Assembly (NCBI GenBank): GCA_017396395.1
Contig: JAFQMF010000002.1
Coordinates: forward strand, 1-57,406
DNA from: Clostridia bacterium
GTDB lineage: Bacteria > Bacillota > Clostridia > RUG12999
DNA: 57,406 nt
Direction: 5' to 3'
In this document: piece after piece, positions 43,469 through 51,778 of the stretch
Layout: each line of letters opens with the position of its first letter
Numbering within the stretch: position 1 is the first letter of the stretch
Notes under the pieces: generated by a model
Told to the model about the DNA's origin: nothing
What the model saw: the letters and a program-made list of their open reading frames with translations, nothing else
Databases searched by the model: none
Made by a program: the position numbers and the translations under genes

Positions 43469-44764
43469 CTACTTCTCTGTAATCTCGGTTATTGCGCCCA
43501 TATACGGTTGAAGTGCCTTAGGAATTTTAATACTGTACTTTTCCCCGTCAAACTTCAGATTGTTTTCAAGAAAAGCAATAAGCATTCTGGGAGGTGCAAC
43601 AACTGTGTTGTTAAGAGTATGAGCAAGATATTTTTCTCCACTGTCTCCTTTAATTCTGATACCAAGACGTCTTGCCTGAGCATCACCAAGATTTGAGCAG
43701 GAGCATACTTCAAAATATTTCTGCTGTTTAGGTGACCACGCCTCAATGTCATAAGACTTAACTTTAAGGTCAGCTAAATCTCCTGTACAACATTCCAGCG
43801 TGCGTACAGGAATATCCAAAGAACGAAACAACTCAACGCTGTAACTCCACATTTTATGGAACCATTCCATACTTTCTTCAGGCTTACAAATTACTATCAT
43901 TTCCTGTTTTTCAAACTGGTGAATTCTGTAAATACCTCTTTCCTCAATACCATGAGCACCCTTTTCCTTTCTGAAGCAAGGTGAATAACTGGTAAGTGTA
44001 AGGGGAAGTGTTTCTTCAGGAGTAATTGTATTTATAAATTTTCCAATCATAGAATGTTCACTTGTACCAATAAGATACAAATCCTCACCCTCGATTTTAT
44101 ACATCATAGCGTCCATTTCTTCAAAGCTCATAACGCCTGTAACCACGTTGCTTCTAATCATAAATGGAGGTATGCAGTAAGTAAAGCCTTTATCTATCAT
44201 AAAATCTCTTGCATAAGCGAGCACTGCACTGTGAAGTCTTGCAATATCTCCCATAAGATAGTAAAAGCCTTCTCCTGCCACTCTGCCTGCGGCATCCTTG
44301 TCAATACCGTTGAATTTTGCCATAATATCTGTATGATAAGGAATTTCAAAAGAGGGGTTAGTCTTTTCACCAAACTGCTCTACCTCAACATTATCCTCAT
44401 CATTTTTACCAACAGGAACAGACTCATCCACAATATTAGGAATTTTCATCATAACTTCCTTTAGAGCAGTTTCAAGCTCAGCTTCTTTAATTTCAAGGCT
44501 TTTAAGCTCTTCAGCCTGGTCGTTTACTACCTTTTTAAGAGCTTCTGCTTCATCTCTCTTGCCCTGACCCATTAACATACCAATTTCCTTGCTCACCTTA
44601 TTACGGTTTGCACGAAGCTCGCTGGCACGGTTAGTAGCATCTCTTTTACTGTCATAAAGGCTTATCGCTTCATCTACCAAAGGAAGCTTTGAGTCTTTAA
44701 ACTTTTTTTTAATATTTTCCTTTACAAGCTGTGGATTTTCTTTTACAAATCTTATATCTAACAC
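43469..44764 (-). CDS. serS: Serine-tRNA ligase
   Basis: 431 aa class II synthetase. The N-terminal long antiparallel coiled coil that binds the tRNA extra arm is at about 30-100. Motif 2 (SPCFRKEKGAHGIEERGIYRIHQF, shortened here to its core FRKE..RIHQF) and motif 3 (NNTVVAPPRMLIAFLENN, core R-M-L-I-A-F-L-E-N) are present. Start is GTG 44764 with AAGAGG 9-10 nt upstream. The leader is only about 35 nt, so no T-box fits. Confidence 0.96.
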   Translation of the reverse strand: MLDIRFVKENPQLVKENIKKKFKDSKLPLVDEAISLYDSKRDATNRASELRANRNKVSKEIGMLMGQGKRDEAEALKKVVNDQAEELKSLEIKEAELETALKEVMMKIPNIVDESVPVGKNDEDNVEVEQFGEKTNPSFEIPYHTDIMAKFNGIDKDAAGRVAGEGFYYLMGDIARLHSAVLAYARDFMIDKGFTYCIPPFMIRSNVVTGVMSFEEMDAMMYKIEGEDLYLIGTSEHSMIGKFINTITPEETLPLTLTSYSPCFRKEKGAHGIEERGIYRIHQFEKQEMIVICKPEESMEWFHKMWSYSVELFRSLDIPVRTLECCTGDLADLKVKSYDIEAWSPKQQKYFEVCSCSNLGDAQARRLGIRIKGDSGEKYLAHTLNNTVVAPPRMLIAFLENNLKFDGEKYSIKIPKALQPYMGAITEITEK

Positions 44765-44805
44765 GAAAAAATGCCTCTTTTCTTTTTCATAAAATATACG
44801 GAATT

Positions 44806-44834
44806 ATTTTACCATAAATAGAATATTTTGTCAA
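44806..44834 (-). promoter_or_regulatory. Promoter of serS
   Basis: Minus strand TTGACA (44834-44829), 17-bp spacer, TAAAAT (44811-44806). The -35 box overlaps the rnhB stop codon. Confidence 0.78.
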
Positions 44835-45466
44835 TCGTAATCCTTTAGAAGTTTTTTGAGAAAACTCCTTCTGTGAGCAGGACAAGGACCATACTTCAAA
44901 ATCATCTCATTATGAAGCTTTGTGCCATACCCTTTATGCTTTGAAAATGCATACTGCGGGTATTTTTTATCAAGCTCATACAAATATCTGTCCCTGCTTA
45001 CCTTGGCAAGAATACTCGCCGCCCCGATAGACAGGCTTTTTGCATCTCCCTTTATTATACAGGAATGGGGAGTTTCCATATTTGTAACAGCATCACCATC
45101 CACAATAACAAATTCTGCTTTTACCTTCAGGGCATCTACTGCCTTATTCATAGCCTTATATGTAGCATTACGAATATTTATTTCATCAATAACCTTTTCG
45201 TCCTCTGAGGCTATTGCATATGCTATCGCCTTATGGGTAATAATTTCAAACAGTTCTTCCCTTTTCTTTTCAGAAAGCTTTTTCGAATCATCAATTCCTT
45301 CTATTACAAGCCCTCTGGGAAGTATAACCGCCGCCGCAAATACAGGCCCTGCCAGCGGACCTCTTCCCGCTTCATCTACTCCTGCAAGAAGCTCATACCC
45401 AAAAAGGGAGTCAAACTCAGTTAATTCCTTTGCGTGAGCAAGCTTTTCTTCTTTTGTTTTAGCCAT
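44831..45466 (-). CDS. rnhB: Ribonuclease HII
   Basis: 211 aa. The catalytic start LAGVDEAGRGPLAGPV, DSKKLSEKKRE, VDGD and the SILAKVSRDRY segment identify RNase HII, which removes ribonucleotides and RNA from DNA-RNA hybrids. A short basic N-terminal segment precedes the core. It closes the ylxM-to-rnhB run. Confidence 0.96.
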   Translation of the reverse strand: MAKTKEEKLAHAKELTEFDSLFGYELLAGVDEAGRGPLAGPVFAAAVILPRGLVIEGIDDSKKLSEKKREELFEIITHKAIAYAIASEDEKVIDEINIRNATYKAMNKAVDALKVKAEFVIVDGDAVTNMETPHSCIIKGDAKSLSIGAASILAKVSRDRYLYELDKKYPQYAFSKHKGYGTKLHNEMILKYGPCPAHRRSFLKKLLKDYD

Positions 45467-45481
45467 AAGTTAAAACCACCC

Positions 45482-47086
45482 TTAAATTATTTCATTTACT
45501 GTAAAGTTTCTAAGGTCTAAGGCAAAGGTTCTGTTCCAATGAGTTTTAAGTGTTATAATATGATTTTCCACCGTTACCTCATACACCTGACTTATGCCAT
45601 ATACAGTATAATACAGACGAGCTAAATCTGTAACCTCTCCACGAGAGGAGATTTTACAGCCATCAATAAATCTTCCGTCTTCTTTTCCAAAGGATGCCAA
45701 AATGCTGTAATCATCACCTTCATACAAATACTTTAGTTCATAGGAAGGGTCAGTAAGTTTATCTTGTGCATATTTTTTTGCTTCCTCATAGCTCCTAACT
45801 AAGCAGGTAGAAATATTAAGTCTGTGGTTTTCTCCGTCCCAGATTGCAGTAATACCCACATCATTTGCAAAGGAGCGTTCAAAATGTGCAGTATCCACAA
45901 GAGAGTAATCGCCAAAGTTACAGGTTCTCAGCTGTTCACCATTTATCATAACAAAAGGTGTTCCGCTTTTTTCTATTTTTTCACCTGTAAGATATGGCTC
46001 TGTAAAAGAGCTTTTATTCCCTGTATAGGTATAAATAATATGATTTCCGCCCTTTACCTTTTCGTATCCTAAATTAAGAAGCATATCAGGATTTATATAA
46101 CACTGACTACCTACTACATAGCCGTTTATTTTCATTCCGTCAAGATATACCCCGAATGTAGCATCCTTTAAATATTCACTCACATAAAAAGGAGAATAAA
46201 TGGGAGTAGTGCGGTTACTGTCGTCTGGCGGAGTTTCCTTTATGGGATTAAGGCGAAAGGAATTAAGATTAAGGTAATATGTGCCTGTTCTGCCATCTGT
46301 TCTGTGGCCGTTAAAGTAAAGACTGTTCCCCTCTAATTTTACCTCCTGCACCTTTACCTTACCCCAGTAATCATAGAAACCATACATATGAAAAAGAGAA
46401 TTTATACTGAATATTCTGCCGTCATCACCATAGTACTTATAGTTGGTGTAGGTGCCGTGAGGAGTGCCATTCTGTGCACATATAGCAACCTTAAAGCCAT
46501 CTCCCTGTAAATCCCCTATATGACTCCAGCCGAATTTATCATCAGGATTTATCCATGCAAGATATTCTTCCTCTGTGGAAATTTTTGAATTGTATGTAGC
46601 TTTATCCAGGGAAAGTGTCCTCTTTTCTCCATCCCAGAAGGAGGCAAGTCCGTAAGGATATCCAACAACACCTGCATCTCCTAAATTATTGCCGTCACGA
46701 AAATGTGCTAATGCAGACGCACTTACATACATTTTTCCTTCCCCAGCATAGCCTGTAATTTTTTCACCTGCTATGTAAACAGGAATATCACTTTCTGTAA
46801 GTGTCCTTACATCTACAGGCAAAATCTCTTTACCTGTAGGAGTTGTGCCTTCATAACTTGCATAAAGAGCACGAAGACTGGCATCATAGCCAATATGATA
46901 CCCATACTCAGCCATATCTTCTACAGCAATATACATTTGATTATTAACACAAACAGAAGGAATTTCATTACCAAAAAGTGTAACTTTAATATCAGTGGGT
47001 ACAACTAACCAGTTAAATCCTTCTGCTACAGCTGTAAATGATATCAGCATAAACAAAACTACCACTAAACTTAAACGCTTTTTTAT
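45482..47086 (-). CDS. Secreted multi-repeat stalk protein (copper-amine-oxidase-N-like domains); probable ATA start
   Basis: About 534 aa. The mature part shows several repeats of the form I-x-V-x-x-x-G-x-x-I..x-x-x-M-Y-I-x-x-x-x-L/M (about residues 30, 100, 315 and 380), like copper-amine-oxidase N-like stalk domains of Clostridia; no catalytic domain is seen. The only AGGAGG-type site, AAGGAGG at 47100-47094, lies 7 nt before an ATA at 47086. Starting there gives a perfect signal peptide with KKR followed by a hydrophobic core ending at AVAEG. The first standard codon, GTG 47065, is 28 nt from the site and loses the basic region. Function unknown; surface-exposed. Confidence 0.65.
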   Translation of the reverse strand: MKKRLSLVVVLFMLISFTAVAEGFNWLVVPTDIKVTLFGNEIPSVCVNNQMYIAVEDMAEYGYHIGYDASLRALYASYEGTTPTGKEILPVDVRTLTESDIPVYIAGEKITGYAGEGKMYVSASALAHFRDGNNLGDAGVVGYPYGLASFWDGEKRTLSLDKATYNSKISTEEEYLAWINPDDKFGWSHIGDLQGDGFKVAICAQNGTPHGTYTNYKYYGDDGRIFSINSLFHMYGFYDYWGKVKVQEVKLEGNSLYFNGHRTDGRTGTYYLNLNSFRLNPIKETPPDDSNRTTPIYSPFYVSEYLKDATFGVYLDGMKINGYVVGSQCYINPDMLLNLGYEKVKGGNHIIYTYTGNKSSFTEPYLTGEKIEKSGTPFVMINGEQLRTCNFGDYSLVDTAHFERSFANDVGITAIWDGENHRLNISTCLVRSYEEAKKYAQDKLTDPSYELKYLYEGDDYSILASFGKEDGRFIDGCKISSRGEVTDLARLYYTVYGISQVYEVTVENHIITLKTHWNRTFALDLRNFTVNEII

Positions 47087-47102
47087 AACAATCCCTCCTT
47101 AA

Positions 47103-47987
47103 CTATTCTAAAACTGGCAATATGCCCATATACTTTTTAATCATAGTGTGAGGCTTGTAGGAAAGCTTAGCCTTGCGGAGATTTTCCTGCCCCATATCAT
47201 CCTCACGGTTAACATATATTAAGTCACTATTGTCATTTTTTAAAAACAAATTATTTATTCCTGCGTATGCACCCCGAATATTTTTTTCAGCCTTTTCAAT
47301 GTGTATGATTACAGTATCCTCATTTCTTTCCCCTACAGTTGCTGCAACAATTTTTCCCTTAATCTTAATTATCGCTCCTGTAAGACAAAGAGCCTCATAG
47401 TTATCAAAAAACCTTTCCATTACAACTGCTTCTGCCTCTGTATATGCCCTTTCTAAACAGAAGCTTTTTGCATCTTCCAGATTTTCTTTATCTATTTTTT
47501 CATAATCATATTCATTTTTCAAAAAGCTGTTTAGCATATTTTTCTTAGGATGAAGCTCTTTTCCCGAAAGGCTTATCATAGCGTCAACCAAGTAAACATA
47601 ATCATCACTATTGCGTTTTCTGGAAAATTCTATTTTTTTAGAAAAAAGCTCCTTCCCTTCCTGCATAAGCTTTTCAGTAAGAGGACCAAGAACAGGAGTA
47701 AGCCCCTTTTTTTTAGCATACAGGCATACTTCCTTCAATAAATTATACTTATCCCCTTCTCCAAGAGGGTAGCTTAAAATAAGGCGGTTATTACTGCCAA
47801 AAGCCAGACGCAAAAAAAGCTTTCCGTCATAGTACACTTTTGTATTAAAAACCACGCCCCATGCATAAATATTTCCAAAACAGTAGTCACCGTTAAAAAG
47901 ACCTTCTTTTTTCTGAAGCTTGTCTGATATTTCTTTGTATTTAAGGGAAATATTTTCCAGTTTTATACCATTTATATATTCTTCCAT
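47103..47987 (-). CDS. DUF2156 protein (GNAT-fold, MprF C-terminal-domain-like)
   Basis: 294 aa cytoplasmic protein made of two GNAT-like halves. D-Y-C-F-G-N-I-Y-A-W near residue 36 and a C-terminal YVNREDDMGQENLRKAKLSYKP-type segment (core NREDDMGQENLR) are marks of DUF2156, related to the aminoacyl-phosphatidylglycerol synthase domain of MprF and to FemX-like transferases. No membrane part is present. It probably uses an acyl- or aminoacyl-donor; substrate unknown. It starts 1 bp after trmD ends. Confidence 0.82.
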   Translation of the reverse strand: MEEYINGIKLENISLKYKEISDKLQKKEGLFNGDYCFGNIYAWGVVFNTKVYYDGKLFLRLAFGSNNRLILSYPLGEGDKYNLLKEVCLYAKKKGLTPVLGPLTEKLMQEGKELFSKKIEFSRKRNSDDYVYLVDAMISLSGKELHPKKNMLNSFLKNEYDYEKIDKENLEDAKSFCLERAYTEAEAVVMERFFDNYEALCLTGAIIKIKGKIVAATVGERNEDTVIIHIEKAEKNIRGAYAGINNLFLKNDNSDLIYVNREDDMGQENLRKAKLSYKPHTMIKKYMGILPVLE

Positions 47988-47988
47988 T

Positions 47989-48759
47989 TTATTTTATCTC
48001 TTCATCTATAAATTTAGCTGTTTTACGGCGTTTCCCTTTGTATTTTTCAAGATATTCCCTGTCAGATTTTGTAAGGTGAGCAGTTTTTAACATATCCGGT
48101 CTTTTTTTCCAGGTTCTATAAAGTGACTGTCTTCTTCTCCAGTTTTCAATTTTTTTATGATGTCCGGATAAAAGTATCTCAGGTACCTTCTCACCAAAAA
48201 TTTCTTCAGGTCTTGTATATTGAGGGTATTCCAAAAGTCCGTTGAAATGGGATTCTTCAGTAAATGCTTCTTCGTCAGGCAATACGCCCTTAACCATACG
48301 GCAAACTGCATCAATTACAGCCATAGCAGGTATTTCTCCTCCTGTAAGCACATAATCTCCTATAGAAAGCTCCATATCTACAGCATTTTCAATAATGCGT
48401 TCATCAATGCCCTCGTAATGTCCGCAAAGAAAAACCAAATGGTCCTTTAAAAGTAATTCCTTTGCAATTTCCTGATTAAACACCTTCCCCTGAGGGGACA
48501 TATAGATAACAAAAGGTTTTATATCATCTCTTTTTACCGACTCTAAAGCAGACAGTACAGGCTGAACTGCCATAACCATACCACGCCCGCCGCCGTAAGC
48601 ACCGTCATCCACATGACCATGCTTCATTTTTGTAAAATCTCTTATATTTGTACAATTTATATTAATTAATCCCTTATTCCTCGCTCTGCCAATAATGCTT
48701 TCTCCCAGCACCGCTTCCATCATTTCAGGGAAAAGGGTAAGCACATCAATCTTTGTCAT
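47989..48759 (-). CDS. trmD: tRNA (guanine37-N1)-methyltransferase
   Basis: 256 aa SPOUT enzyme. DVLTLFPEM at the start, DDGAYGGGRGMVM, the trefoil-knot segment CGHYEGIDERI and SIGDYVLTGGE are all present, so SAM binding and dimer knot are intact. Its ATG lies inside the end of rimM (14-bp overlap), the usual coupled pair. The C-terminus carries a slightly longer basic tail. Confidence 0.97.
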   Translation of the reverse strand: MTKIDVLTLFPEMMEAVLGESIIGRARNKGLININCTNIRDFTKMKHGHVDDGAYGGGRGMVMAVQPVLSALESVKRDDIKPFVIYMSPQGKVFNQEIAKELLLKDHLVFLCGHYEGIDERIIENAVDMELSIGDYVLTGGEIPAMAVIDAVCRMVKGVLPDEEAFTEESHFNGLLEYPQYTRPEEIFGEKVPEILLSGHHKKIENWRRRQSLYRTWKKRPDMLKTAHLTKSDREYLEKYKGKRRKTAKFIDEEIK

Positions 48760-49246
48760 ATGTGATACCTCTTATATGGGTTATATCCATTCTTTTCTTT
48801 TCCACATCTCTGTTTTTTATAAAATGAGGAACTGAAGGGATTAAATATTCTTCTCCATCATTATTTTTCACTACATAAACATCATTTGCACCGGTAAACA
48901 TTACTTCTGTTACAACACCTAAATAATCACCGTCTGCATAAACGTCCATTCCCTCAATATCTTTAACATAATAAACACCTTGAGGCAATTTTGGAAGAGA
49001 GGATTCGGGTACTGTTACAATTTTTTCACGGTATTTTTCAGCCTGCTCAACACTGTCAATTCCCGAAAGCTTAAGCACGCTGCAGCCTTTTGCCTCTTTG
49101 ACAGATAAAACATCATATTCTTTGCCATCAATTGTTATTTTTTTAAAGTTGCGGAAAAATTCCGGGCCATCAGTATAAGGATTTACCTTTACTTCTCCAT
49201 GAACTCCGTGAACATTTACTATTTTACCTATTTCAATACTTTTCAT
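48746..49246 (-). CDS. rimM: Ribosome maturation factor RimM
   Basis: 166 aa. The N-terminal barrel with IGKIVNVHGVHGEVKV and the C-terminal PRC barrel with the YYVKDIEGMDVY and IPSVPHFI segments are diagnostic. It assists 30S head assembly together with S19. AAAGGT precedes the ATG. A terminator-like hairpin separates it from khpA. Confidence 0.95.
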   Translation of the reverse strand: MKSIEIGKIVNVHGVHGEVKVNPYTDGPEFFRNFKKITIDGKEYDVLSVKEAKGCSVLKLSGIDSVEQAEKYREKIVTVPESSLPKLPQGVYYVKDIEGMDVYADGDYLGVVTEVMFTGANDVYVVKNNDGEEYLIPSVPHFIKNRDVEKKRMDITHIRGITYDKD

Positions 49247-49280
49247 ACCTTTATGCCTTCTTCCGTTAAATCTTGAAAAA

Positions 49281-49310
49281 GGGGTTTTAATAGATACCTA
49301 CTAAAACCCC
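49281..49310 (-). terminator. Internal terminator/attenuator between khpA and rimM
   Basis: Minus strand GGGGTTTTA, 12-nt loop, TAAAACCCC followed by TTTTTC. It lies inside the 71-bp khpA-rimM gap and should lower expression of rimM, trmD and downstream genes relative to ffh and rpsP. Confidence 0.78.
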
Positions 49311-49317
49311 GTCTTTC

Positions 49318-49551
49318 TTATTGTAAAATCTCAACTGAAACCTTTTTGTTCTCGCGAACAGCTGCGGCCTTGATAACAGAACGGATTGCTTTTGCAATTC
49401 TTCCCTGTTTACCTATAACCTTACCCATATCCGATTCGTTTACACGAAGCTCTAAAACAACAGAATTTTCTGTTCCGGAAACTGTAACGTTTACATCCTC
49501 AGGATGTTCAACAAGAGATTTTGCAATGTTTTCAAGTAATTCTTTCATCAC
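49318..49551 (-). CDS. khpA: KH-domain RNA-binding protein KhpA (YlqC)
   Basis: 77 aa, a single type II KH domain with the G-x-x-G loop in MGKVIGKQGRIAKAIRSV. KhpA/KhpB bind RNAs and affect division in Gram-positive bacteria. It sits after rpsP as in most Firmicutes. Confidence 0.94.
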   Translation of the reverse strand: MMKELLENIAKSLVEHPEDVNVTVSGTENSVVLELRVNESDMGKVIGKQGRIAKAIRSVIKAAAVRENKKVSVEILQ

Positions 49552-49572
49552 TTTGAAATACCTCCGGTTAAA

Positions 49573-49812
49573 TTAGATACCAGCTTTCTTAATAAGAGCC
49601 TTAACAGTATCTGTTGGCTGAGCACCGTTTCCAAGCCACTTCTGAACCTTTTCAGCATCAAGCTTGATTTCAGCAGGGTCTGTAAGAGGATTGAATGTAC
49701 CAACCTCATCAATGAAACGACCATCTCTGGGGTATCTTGAATCTGCAACTACTACTCTGTAGAAAGGAGCCTTCTTTGAACCCATTCTTCTTAAACGAAT
49801 TTTAACTGCCAT
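49573..49812 (-). CDS. rpsP: 30S ribosomal protein S16
   Basis: 79 aa. [28 protein letters not shown] start (core [14 protein letters not shown]) and [13 protein letters not shown] identify S16. Full length and intact. Confidence 0.98.
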   Translation of the reverse strand: MAVKIRLRRMGSKKAPFYRVVVADSRYPRDGRFIDEVGTFNPLTDPAEIKLDAEKVQKWLGNGAQPTDTVKALIKKAGI

Positions 49813-49861
49813 GTTTTTTTACCTCCATAAATATACTTTTTATAAAAACCTAAATGGTAAT

Positions 49862-51211
49862 TTAACTAATTTTACATTCCTGGAAACTTAAACCCGAAAC
49901 CGCCTTTCTTTTAAGGTTTTTGTTACCCATAAGCTGTTTTATCATCTTCTGCATCTGCTCAAACTGGCGAAGAAGCTGATTTACATCCTGCACCTGCATT
50001 CCACAGCCTTTTGCGATACGGATTTTTCTGCTTCCGTTTATAATAGAAGGATTATTCCTCTCTGCAGGAGTCATAGAAAGAATTATTGCCTCAATTCTTC
50101 CCATTTTACTGTCATCCACCTGTACATCCTTCATATTGCCCATCCCCGGCAACATTCCCACAAGCTGAGACATAGGACCCATTTTTTTAAGCTGATTCAT
50201 CTGACTTAAAAAATCCTCCAGCGTAAACTTGCTTTGACGAAGGCGTTTTTCCATTTCAATTGCCTGTTTTTCATCAAACGCCTCCTGTGCTTTATCAATA
50301 AGCGTCAGCACATCACCCATACCAAGTATTCTGGATGCCATCCTGTCAGGATAAAAAGGTTCAATATCTGAAAGCTTTTCACCTATGCAGGCAAATTTTA
50401 TCGGCTTTCCTGAAACTGCCTTTACAGACAATGCCGCACCGCCTCTGGTATCACCATCAAGCTTGGTAAGTACAACACCTGTAATATCCAGCTGTTCATT
50501 AAAACTGGTAGCAACATTTACTGCATCCTGACCTGTCATTGAGTCAACAACAAGAAGAATTTCATTTGGATTTACCGCCTCTTTAATATCTGTAAGCTCC
50601 TGCATAAGGGTTTCGTCAATATGCAGTCTTCCGGCGGTATCTATTATTACAAGGTCGTTACCATGTTCTATTGCATGGGCATATGCCTTTTTAGCAATTT
50701 CCACAGGGCTTACCTTATCACCAAGAGAATACACTGGCACATTTATCTGTGCCCCCACAACCTCCAACTGTTTGATTGCAGCGGGACGATAAACGTCACC
50801 TGCTACTAAAAGAGGTCTTTTATTATGATTTTTACGAAGAAGTGACGCAAGCTTTCCTGAAGTTGTAGTTTTACCTGCACCCTGAAGTCCTACCATCATA
50901 ATAACAGTAGGGGGCTTGGATGCAAAAACCACCTTTTCATTTTCCTTGCCCATTAAAGCTATAAGCTCTTCTCTAACAATTTTTATAACCTGCTGAGCCG
51001 GAGTAAGACTTTCTAAAACATCACTGCCTTTGCAACGCTCTGAAACTGCAGAAATAAAATCCTTAACCACCTTAAAGTTAACATCTGCCTCAAGTAAAGC
51101 CAATTTAACTTCACGCATCGCTGTTTTTATATCTGCCTCGTTTACCTTGCCGTGACCTTTTAGCCTGCTAAATACACCGCTGAGCTTTTCTGATAATCCG
51201 TTAAATGCCAT
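49862..51211 (-). CDS. ffh: Signal recognition particle protein Ffh
   Basis: 449 aa. NG GTPase domain with G1 GLQGAGKTTT, the DVYRPAAIKQL box, DTAGR and TKLDGD; a Met-rich M domain from about residue 325 (LVGMLPGMGNM and the R-I-A-x-G-S/C-G-like RIAKGCG loop) that binds 4.5S/scRNA and signal peptides. The start overlaps ylxM by 11 bp, the usual coupling. In RIAKGCG a Cys replaces the more common Ser. Confidence 0.97.
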   Translation of the reverse strand: MAFNGLSEKLSGVFSRLKGHGKVNEADIKTAMREVKLALLEADVNFKVVKDFISAVSERCKGSDVLESLTPAQQVIKIVREELIALMGKENEKVVFASKPPTVIMMVGLQGAGKTTTSGKLASLLRKNHNKRPLLVAGDVYRPAAIKQLEVVGAQINVPVYSLGDKVSPVEIAKKAYAHAIEHGNDLVIIDTAGRLHIDETLMQELTDIKEAVNPNEILLVVDSMTGQDAVNVATSFNEQLDITGVVLTKLDGDTRGGAALSVKAVSGKPIKFACIGEKLSDIEPFYPDRMASRILGMGDVLTLIDKAQEAFDEKQAIEMEKRLRQSKFTLEDFLSQMNQLKKMGPMSQLVGMLPGMGNMKDVQVDDSKMGRIEAIILSMTPAERNNPSIINGSRKIRIAKGCGMQVQDVNQLLRQFEQMQKMIKQLMGNKNLKRKAVSGLSFQECKIS

Positions 51212-51569
51212 AATCAGCTACCCCGCTGGAAGCACGCAACTCCTCAATTTTATCAAGTAAGTCTTGCAGCTTTCCCTCAATATTTTCTTTATTATCTATA
51301 AGCTTTTCAATTTGTGCTTTAAATGCAGAAAGCTTTTTTGCCATATCAATAAATCTGCCTGCAAAGCCCATTTGCTCCTCCGCAGATTTTAAAATCCCTT
51401 CCGATTTTTTTATAGCATCATAAACTCCCTGTCTTGTTATATCCATTTCCTGAGCAATTTCACTTAATGAAAGGTCGTCATTATAATACATCTGCATCAT
51501 TCCTGCTTGCTTTTCCGAAAGCAAAAAGGAATAAAAATCAAGAAGTAGGCATAAATTTAAATCCTTCAT
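51201..51569 (-). CDS. ylxM: YlxM-family helix-turn-helix protein
   Basis: 122 aa. LNLLLDFYSFLLSEKQ-like start (here LCLLLDFYSFLLSEKQ) and a sigma-70-region-4-like HTH, LSEIAQEMDITRQGVYDAIKK (core EMDITRQGVYDAI), then a coiled tail. YlxM interacts with the SRP pathway and is nearly always next to ffh. It is the first gene of the run; a palindrome lies right at its transcription start. Confidence 0.93.
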   Translation of the reverse strand: MKDLNLCLLLDFYSFLLSEKQAGMMQMYYNDDLSLSEIAQEMDITRQGVYDAIKKSEGILKSAEEQMGFAGRFIDMAKKLSAFKAQIEKLIDNKENIEGKLQDLLDKIEELRASSGVADYGI

Positions 51570-51588
51570 ACTTCCTTACCACCCTCAT

Positions 51589-51609
51589 TGTAAAGTAAAA
51601 TACTTTACA
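51589..51609. promoter_or_regulatory. Palindromic operator candidate at the ylxM transcription start
   Basis: TGTAAAGTA, 3-bp centre, TACTTTACA: a perfect 9-bp inverted repeat directly downstream of the ylxM -10 box, covering about +1 to +20. Position suits repressor binding; an mRNA leader hairpin is the alternative. Confidence 0.6.
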
Positions 51610-51638
51610 AGTATATCATGTTTTTTTACTTTTGTCAA
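51610..51638 (-). promoter_or_regulatory. Promoter of the ylxM-ffh-rpsP-khpA run
   Basis: Minus strand TTGACA (51638-51633), 17-bp spacer, TATACT (51615-51610), directly followed by the palindrome. Confidence 0.82.
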
Positions 51639-51689
51639 GTGTTTTACTTTATCTTTTTCCAAAAATGCGGTTAAATATAACAAAAACTC

Positions 51690-51718
51690 TTGATTATTAT
51701 TTAAAAATATGATATACT
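51690..51718 (+). promoter_or_regulatory. Promoter of yebC
   Basis: TTGATT at 51690-51695, 17-bp spacer, TATACT at 51713-51718. The -10 context ATGATATACTGT recurs exactly at the 52713 promoter. Confidence 0.75.
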
Positions 51719-51778
51719 GTTAAAGGCAAAAAAAGGGGATTTCCCCTTAAATATATACAGATTGGAGTAAGAATTGAA

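Noticed and set aside
44922..45437. 171-codon plus-strand ORF opposite rnhB
   Set aside because: Antisense shadow of an intact RNase HII gene; translation is Ser/Ala-rich without motif.
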